A stretch of DNA of 55,338 nt, from positions 1 to 55,338 of the forward strand of contig JAIFLC010000024.1 in the NCBI GenBank assembly GCA_020049295.1, given 5' to 3'. Position 1 is the stretch's first letter; each line of letters opens with the position of its first letter. This DNA is from Bacteroidota bacterium (GTDB lineage Bacteria; Bacteroidota; Bacteroidia; Bacteroidales; UBA12077). The position numbers and the translations under genes are program-made. Positions 1 through 9,734 of this stretch are shown piece by piece. The notes under the pieces are model-generated. The model was not told the DNA's origin and did not search any database. It saw only the letters and a list, made by a program, of their open reading frames with translations.

Positions 1-2837
1 ATTACAAATGAAGGAATTAATTTATGAACTGCTGAGTACAATAACTTCCAATCCTTATTCTTTAAACTCTTTTGCATTGTGTTGATTAAAGGTGGAGTTT
101 GTTCCAGATAAAGCGAAATCATATCCATAATCAATTGATTATTAGATTTTGTATGTTTAATCAAATAATCCAAGTTAATACTTTTTTCTTTTTTACTTTC
201 TGCTTTACTTATGCTCTTTCTTTTTCCTTTAGCATCAGTAGATTTAATTTTCTGAGGGTTTTTAATTAATGCTATTATTTTACTGTATAGCAATCTTTCA
301 TCAACCGGCTTTGCAATGTAATCATTCATACCTACTGCTTTGCATTTAGCTAAATCCACGGTGGTTACATCAGCAGTTAAGGCAATTATAGGAATTTTAG
401 ATTTCATTTTATTTCGAATGTATTCAGTGGCTTCAAATCCATTCATCTCAGGCATTTGTAAGTCCATAAGTATAATATCGAACGAATTAATACTCATCTT
501 TTCGATAGCTATTTTACCATTAGCAGCAATTTCACATGCAAATCCAAAATCATCTAATAGTGTTTTCATAAGCAATTGATTAAGAGGAATATCTTCAACC
601 ACTAATACTTTTATGTTTTTAATTTTTATATCAAGTTCCTCTGTTCCTTGTTCTAATTCTTCATGTGCAGTTGTTTTCTGAAAACTTAATGTAAAACTAA
701 ACGTAGAACCCACATCAATTTTACTTTTTACGGTTATTGAACCTCCTTGTGCTTCAACTAAATGCTTAACAATAGCAAGACCTAGACCGGTTCCACCAAA
801 TAGCCTTGAAGTGCCACTAGTAGCCTGCTGAAAATTTTCAAAAATCGTTTCTTTTTTATCATCTGATATCCCTATTCCGGTATCACTAACTGCAAATTGA
901 ATTTTTACGCTCTTTTTATCTTCACTAAGAAGATGAACACTTACTATTATTTTACCTTTTGTTGAAAACTTAACCGCATTACTTACAAGGTTTATAATAA
1001 TTTGATGCAACCGAACAGGGTCTCCAACCAGTAAATTCGGAATATTTTTGTCGTATTCTTTAACTAATGTTAAATTTTTTTCCTGAATTTTTGTTTCGAA
1101 TAAATGAAGCAAAGCTGATATGGAAAGGTGCATTTTGAAAGGGATTTTTTCAAATGTCATTTTACCGGCATCTACTTTTGCCAAATCGAGTATATCGTTA
1201 ATGAGAACGATTAATGCATCGCCACTCATTTTTATTGCATCTAAGTATTCCTTTTGTTTTGCAGTTAAATCTGTTTTCAGCATTACCTTAGTAAAACCAA
1301 TAATTGCATTCATTGGTGTTCGGATTTCGTGGCTCATATTCGATAGAAATTGCTGTTTTGCTTTCACTGCAACTTCAGCAATGTGAGTAGATTTTTCAGC
1401 TTTAATTTTAGCCTCTTCTGCAAAAAATGTAGCCAACTCAGCAAATGTCTTTGCTTCAATCAATTCAGTTTCTATTCGTTTTTGTTCGGTAATATCACGA
1501 GCAACTACTACTGCTCCAAGTACATTGCCTTCATCGTCCTTATAAACCGATCCATTAAACAGAACATCAGTAAGATTAATGTCTTTAATTGTTAATGTAT
1601 AATCAGCCACAAACCCTTTTGCAAAGACTTCTTTATGGAATTTACGAGCTTTTTTAGGGTCGGTAAAATAATCGAAAAAATTAGTGTTAATAATTTTTTC
1701 ACGTGATAATCTTAATATGTTTACTGAAGCCTTATTCATATCAGTAATTCTTCCATCCAGGTTAATTGTAAACAATGGATCAAGACTGGCTTCAATAAGA
1801 CTTCGGGCGTAGTTTGCAATTCTTAATTCCACTGCTCGCTTTTCTTTTTCTCTGTTTTGGAATGCAAGTTCTTTATTGGCAATAATTAGCTCTGCTGCTC
1901 GTTTTTCTTTCTCATTGTTTTGGAAAGCAAGTTCTTTATTAGCTATAGCCAGCTCTACTGCTCGCTTTTCTTTCTCCACATTTTGAAACAGAAGTTCTTT
2001 GTTCGCAATGATAAGTTCTGCTGCTCGTTTTCCTTTCTCATTGTTTTGAAAAGCAAGCTCTTTATTGGCTATAATAAGTTCTGCAGCTCGTTTTTCTTTC
2101 TCAACATTTTGAAACAGAAGTTCTTTGTTCGCAATAATTAATTCTGCAGCTCGTTTTTCTTTTTCAGCGTTTTGAAAAGCAAGTTCTTTATTTGCTATAA
2201 TTAGCTCTGCAGCCCTTTTCTCTTTTTCATTATTCTGGAAGGCAAGTTCATTGTTTGCAATAATCAATTCTGCTGCCCTTTTTTCTTTCTCTAAGTTTTG
2301 AAAAGCGAGCTCGTTGTTAGCGATAACCAACTCTGCTGCGCGTTTTTCTTTCTCTCGATTTTGGAAAAGAAGCTCTTTATTGGCGATGCTTAACTCTGCT
2401 GCGCGCCTTTCTTTTTCTAAATTTTGAAAAGCAAGTTCTTTATTGGCTATACGTAACTCTATAGCCGATTTTTGCTCATCGATATCTTTTGCTACTATAA
2501 TTGCACCTATTTCAATCCCTTTATCATCTTTATAAACTGATCCATTGAATAGTATTTCAGTCAATTTACCAGCCTTTTGTCTAAGCATAAGAGTAGAATC
2601 AATTACAAATCCCTTAGCAAAAACTTCTTGATATACTCCAAGTGCTTTTCGGGGTTCTGAAAAACAATCAAAAAAATCAATTCCTATAAGTTCCTTGCGA
2701 GTTAATCCTGTAATTTTAGCCCATGCTTTATTAATATCCATGATTTTCCCTTCGGTACTTATTATCATCAGTGGATTAAGACTCGCTTCGATCAAACTTC
2801 TTGCATATTGAAATTCCTCTGCTCTTATTGTTCCCAT
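1..2837 (-). CDS. Hybrid sensor histidine kinase (PAS - 21-aa repeat coiled coil - PAS - HisKA/HATPase_c - REC - HPt), C-terminus truncated by the window edge
   Basis: Manual reverse-strand translation from ATG at 2837 is open to position 1. Motifs: FLSNMSHEIRTPMNAIIGF (H-box), NLVSNAVKFS (N-box), DTGIGI and GGTGLGL (G-boxes), VLVVED...ILMDLQMPEMNGFE (REC), SAVHKLIPSF (HPt). Absent from the ORF track because the stop lies outside the window. Confidence 0.93.
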   Translation of the reverse strand, partial: MGTIRAEEFQYARSLIEASLNPLMIISTEGKIMDINKAWAKITGLTRKELIGIDFFDCFSEPRKALGVYQEVFAKGFVIDSTLMLRQKAGKLTEILFNGSVYKDDKGIEIGAIIVAKDIDEQKSAIELRIANKELAFQNLEKERRAAELSIANKELLFQNREKEKRAAELVIANNELAFQNLEKEKRAAELIIANNELAFQNNEKEKRAAELIIANKELAFQNAEKEKRAAELIIANKELLFQNVEKEKRAAELIIANKELAFQNNEKGKRAAELIIANKELLFQNVEKEKRAVELAIANKELAFQNNEKEKRAAELIIANKELAFQNREKEKRAVELRIANYARSLIEASLDPLFTINLDGRITDMNKASVNILRLSREKIINTNFFDYFTDPKKARKFHKEVFAKGFVADYTLTIKDINLTDVLFNGSVYKDDEGNVLGAVVVARDITEQKRIETELIEAKTFAELATFFAEEAKIKAEKSTHIAEVAVKAKQQFLSNMSHEIRTPMNAIIGFTKVMLKTDLTAKQKEYLDAIKMSGDALIVLINDILDLAKVDAGKMTFEKIPFKMHLSISALLHLFETKIQEKNLTLVKEYDKNIPNLLVGDPVRLHQIIINLVSNAVKFSTKGKIIVSVHLLSEDKKSVKIQFAVSDTGIGISDDKKETIFENFQQATSGTSRLFGGTGLGLAIVKHLVEAQGGSITVKSKIDVGSTFSFTLSFQKTTAHEELEQGTEELDIKIKNIKVLVVEDIPLNQLLMKTLLDDFGFACEIAANGKIAIEKMSINSFDIILMDLQMPEMNGFEATEYIRNKMKSKIPIIALTADVTTVDLAKCKAVGMNDYIAKPVDERLLYSKIIALIKNPQKIKSTDAKGKRKSISKAESKKEKSINLDYLIKHTKSNNQLIMDMISLYLEQTPPLINTMQKSLKNKDWKLLYSAVHKLIPSFV
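1815..2460 (-). repeat. About ten tandem 63-bp units encoding (I/V)IAN(K/N)EL(A/L)FQNxEKEKRAAEL, a 21-aa unit equal to three heptads
   Basis: Recurrent ...RAAELIIANKELAFQNNEKEKRAAEL... in frame inside the kinase. A 126-bp higher-order spacing is visible (ttttgaaacagaagttctttgttcgcaat at 1981 and 2107). Confidence 0.95.
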
Positions 2838-2901
2838 CTTTTCCTTTTAATGCACCTTAGGTTAAATTACTTTTAATTAAAACTATAATAATCTGACGAA
2901 C

Positions 2902-3453
2902 TTAAATTGGATTACCAATATCTTCAATCGGTGTTCGTTGTTTGTCCTTCAAATTTTTAAAATGAGAGGGAGTAAGTCCTGTTTCTTTTTTAAATTGATT
3001 TGATAAATGTGCAACACTACTGTAATTCATTTTATATGCAATTTCAGTAATACTTAGTTCATCATAAATAATTAATTCTTTTATACGTTCAATCTTATGA
3101 GAAATAATGAATTGAGCAATAGTCATTCCTTGTACTTCTGAAAACAAATTAGATAAATACGTATAATCGTAATTCAGTTTTTCACTAATATGGACAGAAA
3201 ACTTCTTTTTAATTATCTCACCGGGATAATGAACCATCTCAATTACTGTATTTTTGATTTTTCCAATCAATACAGCTTTTTTGTCGTCCATCAATTCGAT
3301 ACCTGATTCGGATAAAGCTTTTTTAAGCTGTTCTCGTTGTGCCATAGAAATATCTTCCATGATCTCAACTTCGCCTAAATCAACAACAACAAAATGCAAA
3401 CCGAGTTTTCTCAACTCGGTTTTTACCGCTATTTTACAACGGTTACTCACCAT
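2902..3453 (-). CDS. AraC-family transcriptional regulator
   Basis: C-terminal HTH_18: LSEKLNYDYTYLSNLFSEVQGMTIAQFIISHKIERIKELI...SITEIAYKMNYSSVAHLSNQFKKETGLTPSHFK. The track starts at TTG (3474); the ATG at 3453 is more plausible. Confidence 0.88.
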   Translation of the reverse strand: MVSNRCKIAVKTELRKLGLHFVVVDLGEVEIMEDISMAQREQLKKALSESGIELMDDKKAVLIGKIKNTVIEMVHYPGEIIKKKFSVHISEKLNYDYTYLSNLFSEVQGMTIAQFIISHKIERIKELIIYDELSITEIAYKMNYSSVAHLSNQFKKETGLTPSHFKNLKDKQRTPIEDIGNPI

Positions 3454-3636
3454 GTATTTGAAAAATAATTTCAAAATAGTTCTAATTTAGATTAAGATGA
3501 GGTGAAGGTATATGAAACATGGAAGGATAATATTACACAAAACAATGAATTACTTATATAATTCACAGGTTTTTATGCTCCAATAAAAAATCAGGGAGTA
3601 AAATTGTTTTATGTCAGTATCAACTCTTTTTAAGAG

Positions 3637-6291
3637 TTACTTTTTTAAACGTGCTCGGATAAATATTTTGATAATCTCATTAAACAATAGTGGAACTAAA
3701 CCTAATGAAATGGCAATTATCCAACCACCAAGATCAAGCATTTGCAAATGAAACGCTCTTTGCATTACCGGAATTCCAATTACGATTAATTGAAGAAGTA
3801 CACCCAACAAAATGGCTCCAATTAGGTATTTATTAGAGAATACCCCGATCTGAAAAACTGATTTTGAACTGTTTCTAACCGCTAAAGAGAAGAATAACTG
3901 ACACATAACCAATGTCATAAAAGCCATTGTGCGGGCATATTCTACTGTATTTGTCGGAGCTGAATGATCAAAAGGGCTGTATCCATGTTCATAATATCCA
4001 AACCAGAAAGCTACGATTGTTAATGCTCCGATTAAGAAACCACCCAGAATAATATGAAGGCCAGCGCCTCCTGCAAAGAAACTCTCTTTTGAGTTACGTG
4101 GTTTTTCTTTCATAACTTCGGGGTTTCCGGGATCCATTCCTAATGCAATTGCAGGAAAAGAATCGGTTAGGAGATTAATCCACAGAAGCTGAGTTGCAAT
4201 TAATGGTGCTTCTAAACCAATAAGTAATGTAATAAACAGAGTAATCACTTCGCCCAAATTACAAGTAAGGAGAAAAATGACCGATTTTTTAATGTTGTTG
4301 TAAATATTTCTGCCTTGTTCTATTGCAGAAACAATAGTTGCAAAATTGTCATCCATAAGAATCATATCCGAGGCTCCTTTTGCAACATCGGTACCGGTAA
4401 TTCCCATTGCCACGCCAATATCGGCAGCATTTAGAGATGGCGCATCGTTAACTCCATCACCGGTCATGGATACAATATGTCCATGAGACTTTAACGCATG
4501 AACAATTTTTACTTTATGCTCAGGAGAAACACGAGCAAATACACGATATCCTTCAATTTTTTCAATAAATTCTTCTTCTGACAAATCATCCATTTCCTGA
4601 CCTGTAATTGCCTGATCAATGGTTTTAGCTATTCCTAATTCAAAAGCAATAGCAAATGCTGTATTTTTATGGTCGCCTGTAATCATTATAGATGTAATTC
4701 CGGCGTTTTTGGCTAATTCGATAGACGCCTTTACTTCTGGACGAGGAGGGTCAATCATTCCCACAAAGCCTGCAAAGATAAGGTCTTTCTCCATTTCAGA
4801 AGTTTCAACAACAGCGTTTACTGGTTTATAGGCAACACCAAGTGTACGAAGCGCTTTGTTCGACATATTTTCTTCAGCCTTTAAGTATTGCTTTTTGTGT
4901 GCTTCAGTAATCGGAACTACTTTACCCTTTTCTAAAACATGAGTTGAAATTTTGATTAGATTGGCAATTGCTCCTTTCGTATAAACGGTAAGCTTTCCAT
5001 CTTCTTCGTTAAGTGTTGACATTAATTTTCGATCCGAATCGAAAGAAAACTCACCAACACGTTTATTCCCTGCATTAATTTTCTTTCTGTCAATTTCCAA
5101 ATCATCTCCAAAAAGTAACAGTGCAATTTCTGTTGGGTCGCCTGTGCCGTTTCCATTTTCGTAGGTTGCATCGGAACAAAGCACCATGGCTTTAGCAAGT
5201 AATTTTGCATCTTCTGTAGCGCTATTATTCTTATTCCGCTCAACAGTTATTTCACCATCCAGATTGAAATAGGCCTCAACAGTCATCTTATTTTGAGTTA
5301 ATGTACCTGTTTTATCAGAGCAGATAATATTTACAGATCCTAATGTTTCAACCGCGGGTAATTTCTTTATGATCGCTTTTTTCTTCGACATGTTTGTAAC
5401 ACCAATAGAAAGGACAACGGCTACAATGGCTGCAAGTCCTTCTGGTATAGCTGCTACAGCTAAAGAAACTGACAAAATAAACATTTCGGCCAAATCACGA
5501 CCTTGAAGTAAGGCAATAATAAAAATAACAACACATATTCCGATGGCAAACTTACCAAGTGTTTTTCCTAGCTGATCTAAACGAATTTCAAGAGGAGTTT
5601 TTGCCTTTTTTTCGGTGTTTATGAGATTTGCAATTTTACCAACTTCGGTATTCATACCCGTTTCAACCACAACTCCAACTCCTCTTCCACTGGTTACTAA
5701 AGTTGACATATAAGCAATGTTTGCCCGATCTCCCAGTGGTGTTTTAAGATCGCTAATAAGAAGTGATGCATCTTTATCGGCAGGTACAGATTCACCTGTA
5801 AGTGCAGATTCTTCGATCTGAAGATTTGCCGATTCAATTAAACGAATATCAGCAGCAATAAACCTTCCGGCATCAAGAATTAAAATATCACCCAGTACAA
5901 TTTCATGAGAATTCACTTCTTTAACTTCATTGTTTCTTCGTACAAGTGCTTTCGGAAACGACATTTTCTGGAGTGCATCAATTGCTTTGCCTGCCTTAAC
6001 TTCCTGAATTACTCCTAGTACAGCATTTGTAATTATAACAAGTATAATGATTATTGCATCAATATACTCACCCATAACCAGAGTAATAACTACAGCCACA
6101 AATAGGATATATATAAGCCATTCCTGAAGTTGAGCAACAAACAATTGGAGAATATTCTTCTTCTTTTTTCCTAGCAACTTGTTTGCACCATATAATGCTA
6201 ATCTGGCTTTTGCATCTTCTTCTGAAAGACCAGACTCCGGGTTAACATTAATTTCTTTTAGGACTTCTTCTTTTGATTTAGAAAACCACAT
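3637..6291 (-). CDS. Cation-translocating P-type ATPase (P2 / PMCA-SERCA-like, probable calcium pump)
   Basis: 884 aa; ICSDKTGTLTQNKM phosphorylation motif, TGES, MTGDGVNDAPSL, PEGL in M4, N-terminal cation ATPase domain. Confidence 0.92.
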   Translation of the reverse strand: MWFSKSKEEVLKEINVNPESGLSEEDAKARLALYGANKLLGKKKKNILQLFVAQLQEWLIYILFVAVVITLVMGEYIDAIIIILVIITNAVLGVIQEVKAGKAIDALQKMSFPKALVRRNNEVKEVNSHEIVLGDILILDAGRFIAADIRLIESANLQIEESALTGESVPADKDASLLISDLKTPLGDRANIAYMSTLVTSGRGVGVVVETGMNTEVGKIANLINTEKKAKTPLEIRLDQLGKTLGKFAIGICVVIFIIALLQGRDLAEMFILSVSLAVAAIPEGLAAIVAVVLSIGVTNMSKKKAIIKKLPAVETLGSVNIICSDKTGTLTQNKMTVEAYFNLDGEITVERNKNNSATEDAKLLAKAMVLCSDATYENGNGTGDPTEIALLLFGDDLEIDRKKINAGNKRVGEFSFDSDRKLMSTLNEEDGKLTVYTKGAIANLIKISTHVLEKGKVVPITEAHKKQYLKAEENMSNKALRTLGVAYKPVNAVVETSEMEKDLIFAGFVGMIDPPRPEVKASIELAKNAGITSIMITGDHKNTAFAIAFELGIAKTIDQAITGQEMDDLSEEEFIEKIEGYRVFARVSPEHKVKIVHALKSHGHIVSMTGDGVNDAPSLNAADIGVAMGITGTDVAKGASDMILMDDNFATIVSAIEQGRNIYNNIKKSVIFLLTCNLGEVITLFITLLIGLEAPLIATQLLWINLLTDSFPAIALGMDPGNPEVMKEKPRNSKESFFAGGAGLHIILGGFLIGALTIVAFWFGYYEHGYSPFDHSAPTNTVEYARTMAFMTLVMCQLFFSLAVRNSSKSVFQIGVFSNKYLIGAILLGVLLQLIVIGIPVMQRAFHLQMLDLGGWIIAISLGLVPLLFNEIIKIFIRARLKK

Positions 6292-6506
6292 CTTACAAAG
6301 TTAAATATTTTACATCAATATTAATTGAAATATAAAATACCGTTTGTGCTTACACAATTATCAATATAGGCTGCACCTCATTGTATTGCATTTACGCTAA
6401 AACGGTATTAAGCAAATGATTTACCCAATTAAAAACTAACTTTCAATCGATGGTTAGAAATCAATATAGGATTTTTAGAAATGTAATCCTTTAATTTTCA
6501 TTAAGT

Positions 6507-6692
6507 CTACACATGTAAATCCTTAAGATAGCTTAAAACCCCAAATATTTTTAGTAGCCATACGATTACAACAATCACAACAACAACATTTAAGATTTTT
6601 TTTATTTTCCCATCCATTGGAATGTAATTATTAACAAGCCATAGAAGAACACCTGCAATAATCAGTACAATTAAAATAGTTAATAGTGGCAT
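6507..6692 (-). CDS. Small two-TM membrane protein (Thivi_2564-like)
   Basis: 61 aa, two hydrophobic helices with a central NNYIPMDGKIKKILN. Confidence 0.65.
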   Translation of the reverse strand: MPLLTILIVLIIAGVLLWLVNNYIPMDGKIKKILNVVVVIVVIVWLLKIFGVLSYLKDLHV

Positions 6693-7012
6693 AATAATTT
6701 AGTTTTAGTTTGCAACAAAAGTAATTCGCCCAAGTATTTTATATGTTGCATAACTTTTGAAAAGAATTACATTATTCACACGTTTTCTTTTCATTGATGT
6801 GATTTCTGGAATAAATCAAGCAACTAATTTTTCATATAATTCATTAATCATTGTGAATCATTATTTCTGGATTTAGCCTGTGATATTTAATAATTGTTTA
6901 TATTGCCGCTTTGAACTTTAGATTTGTGAAGTGAATTGAAACAAATGTACACTCGATAAATTGAAGAGTTTTAACAATTTATTAAAATATTACTTAAAAT
7001 TTAAGTGAATTT

Positions 7013-7765
7013 ATGGAAGAAAGGTTTTCAGAAACTCAAACGGTACAGGAAGAACAATATCGTTTCCCACACCATTATGTACCCCAATTTAAAGGAGGTT
7101 TTTCAACTTCGGTTTATTCAGGTTTTGGAATCAATTATGTAAGTACTATTGAATTTCTTTTTTCCAAACTCGATAAAATAGAATTTAATTCTTTAGCTGA
7201 TATTGGCGCTGGTGATGGACGATTAGTAAAGGAAATTACAGAACAATACCCTACTAAAAAGGTAACCGGTATAGATTATTCACAAAGGGCAATTAATATG
7301 GCCAAGGGATTAAACCCTACACATGATTTTATTATGGCTGATATCATCAATGATAACATACTGAATAAATTTGATGTATTAACCCTTATTGAAGTTTTTG
7401 AACATATCCCAATAGAAATATGCGATGACTTTGTGAATGCCTTACACGAATTATTAAATAGTAATGGATTATTATTACTTACAGTGCCTCATGTAAACAA
7501 ACCCGTTTCAAAAAAACATTATCAACATTTTTCATCTACAAGCCTAAAAGAATATTTTGAGAAAAAGTTTTTTGTTGAAGAAGAAATCTTTTTTGAAGTA
7601 AAAAACTGGCGATTGTTTTTCATCAGGAAATTATTAAAAAACAAACTCTTTCTTTTAAATAACCAGTGGATGCTCAATTGCTTGTACAAATCATATAAAA
7701 AGCATTGCTTTTATGCGGTTGAAAAAAACTGTGGAAGAATATTCTTAAAGCTTAGAAAAAAATAA
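7013..7765 (+). CDS. Class I SAM-dependent methyltransferase
   Basis: LADIGAGDGRLVKEI (motif I), VTGIDYSQRAI, DVLTLIEVFEHIP, LLLTVPH. Confidence 0.85.
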   Translation: MEERFSETQTVQEEQYRFPHHYVPQFKGGFSTSVYSGFGINYVSTIEFLFSKLDKIEFNSLADIGAGDGRLVKEITEQYPTKKVTGIDYSQRAINMAKGLNPTHDFIMADIINDNILNKFDVLTLIEVFEHIPIEICDDFVNALHELLNSNGLLLLTVPHVNKPVSKKHYQHFSSTSLKEYFEKKFFVEEEIFFEVKNWRLFFIRKLLKNKLFLLNNQWMLNCLYKSYKKHCFYAVEKNCGRIFLKLRKK

Positions 7766-7913
7766 ACACTTAAACTTAGACTGAATCAAAAATAGATAAG
7801 AATTCATCTGAATTGTTACATATTATTTATATTAAATCCACAACTTTTTAAAAGGGAATAATTCTACTTTAAAAATCCTCATAACTACCAATTTAGGTAG
7901 CATTCCACCTAAA

Positions 7914-8924
7914 CTAGGGTTCATACCTCGATTCGGATAATATTTTTTGATATTCATTATTATTCATTAGCTGCTCCAGATTGACTTTGGGGTTTCGATC
8001 CATATATTTCTTAACAATTTTATATCCTAGCCAAACCACAGCTCTTCCGGGCGATTCACGCGGAAAACCAGAAGTAAATGGTGCCGGGTTTATATACTTA
8101 TTAATTGTCATATAATCAGTCGAGAAAATCAGTTTCTGATCAATAAGGCTGTTCCACATATGCTTTTCGTTGGCCATACACCAGCCAATTTGCGAAGTAG
8201 TCATTCCAAATTTAAGTGTATCATGCGCATCAGAAAAAACAGCATCAAGAAAATATTGTATCTTACCTTGATAAATCATATTATTTACAAGATTATCAAC
8301 CGAATCGTTATAAACAAATTCAGTTAAAGCCCATGCTTTTAACGCATCGGTGGGAATTTTAGCGGGATGCATATTTAGCCTTAAATAATTAGCTGTTTCG
8401 AGACGCTGATAAAACTCACAATCTGTTCCAAAATACTTATCTAAACCAATGGCCAAAATGCTATCAGCAACTACTATCGACTGGTTAAAGCCTCCAATAA
8501 ACGTATAAACGGCTGGTATTTTATGATTAGGAAAATGATAATTATAATACATAAACGCACGATTAATTTCAGACTCCAATTGGTCTATATCAGGAAAAAC
8601 CAATTTTGTTTGTTCGTAGATACTATTAATAGTATAATCAGTTAAAAAAACCAGTAAATTATCAGAATAAGCAGGACTGTTTGGTGATCCAAGAGATATA
8701 ACCCTCTGATTATATAAAACAAAGAAATCACCGTACTTTTCCTTAAGCTGAGTAATTGAATTATCAGCATTGTCGAAATCAATTTCAAATAAATCTTTGT
8801 CGAGTCTTTTAATTTCTATGTTTACAATGGAATCGGAAATATCAACTTTAAATTTATCTTTCTTACTGCATGCTGTAAACAGAAGAATTATGCTTAAAAA
8901 ATATAGAAATAAATTATTCTTCAT
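7914..8924 (-). CDS. gldB: Gliding motility lipoprotein GldB
   Basis: SPII signal (LLFTACSKK) and GldB-like core including EIKRLDKDLFEIDFDN...HMWNSLIDQ...PGRAVVWLGYKIVKKYM. ATG at 8924 preferred over the TTG at 8936. Confidence 0.85.
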   Translation of the reverse strand: MKNNLFLYFLSIILLFTACSKKDKFKVDISDSIVNIEIKRLDKDLFEIDFDNADNSITQLKEKYGDFFVLYNQRVISLGSPNSPAYSDNLLVFLTDYTINSIYEQTKLVFPDIDQLESEINRAFMYYNYHFPNHKIPAVYTFIGGFNQSIVVADSILAIGLDKYFGTDCEFYQRLETANYLRLNMHPAKIPTDALKAWALTEFVYNDSVDNLVNNMIYQGKIQYFLDAVFSDAHDTLKFGMTTSQIGWCMANEKHMWNSLIDQKLIFSTDYMTINKYINPAPFTSGFPRESPGRAVVWLGYKIVKKYMDRNPKVNLEQLMNNNEYQKILSESRYEP

Positions 8925-9048
8925 AACTCGGTTCAATTTTAAACTAAAATAAAATGGTTTTAATTTTGCTCACAATCACTAAATATCTATACAATTACTA
9001 TGATTTTTTAATTATTTTTGTAATAACTAAATATTGAGGCCTAAAAGT

Positions 9049-9711
9049 ATGAAAAAGTATTTAATAATTTTAACACTCTTAATTTCTGTTGGACAGAGTT
9101 TGTACTCACAAAATACAAAATTTACTGTATTTGTTGATCCAAAATTTTCGTGGATGACACCCGATTTAAAAAATGTAGACAGTGATGGATCTAAACTTGG
9201 AGTTAATATCGGATTAAATGTAGATAAGTTTTTTGCACCAAACTATGCATTTATGACAGGGATTTCAATTGATAATACCGGAGGGCTTTTAAAATATGAT
9301 CTGGTTGATGGAAAACCAATAAAGACAAATGGAGGGATTGATACTGTTCCTTCAGGAAGCACTCTTGAATACAAGTTGCAATATATAAATATTCCATTTG
9401 GCTTAAAACTAAAAACCAACGAAATTGGATACTTTACATTTTTCACTCATCTTGGAATAAATGCAGGTGTAAATATTAAAGCCACCGGAGAAGTTGAAGG
9501 TTATGAGCTCGAAAATGATAATATTAGTGATGAGATCAAACTTTTTAACCTTGGATATTACATTGGATTAGGTACAGAGTACTCCATTGGAGGGAATACT
9601 GCTATTGTACTTGGCTTAACCTATACCAATGGATTTGTAGATATTACAACCGATTCAAATAATAAGGTAACAAATAGCAATATTGCCATTCGTATTGGTA
9701 TTTTGTTTTAA
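9049..9711 (+). CDS. Outer membrane beta-barrel protein (PorT-like)
   Basis: Signal peptide MKKYLIILTLLISVGQSLYSQ and amphipathic beta-strands; ends ...IAIRIGILF. ATG at 9049 preferred. Confidence 0.8.
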   Translation: MKKYLIILTLLISVGQSLYSQNTKFTVFVDPKFSWMTPDLKNVDSDGSKLGVNIGLNVDKFFAPNYAFMTGISIDNTGGLLKYDLVDGKPIKTNGGIDTVPSGSTLEYKLQYINIPFGLKLKTNEIGYFTFFTHLGINAGVNIKATGEVEGYELENDNISDEIKLFNLGYYIGLGTEYSIGGNTAIVLGLTYTNGFVDITTDSNNKVTNSNIAIRIGILF

Positions 9712-9734
9712 AAAACATTTACAATAATTAGGTT

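Noticed and set aside
340-2141. Plus-strand ORFs at 340, 1120, 1350 and 1920
   Set aside because: Antisense to the strongly supported histidine kinase; translations have no recognisable domains and the 73-aa one is only the reverse of the repeat.
1815-2460. Regularly spaced repeats resembling a CRISPR array
   Set aside because: Units are contiguous, 63 bp, in frame and coding for a coiled coil; no unique spacers.
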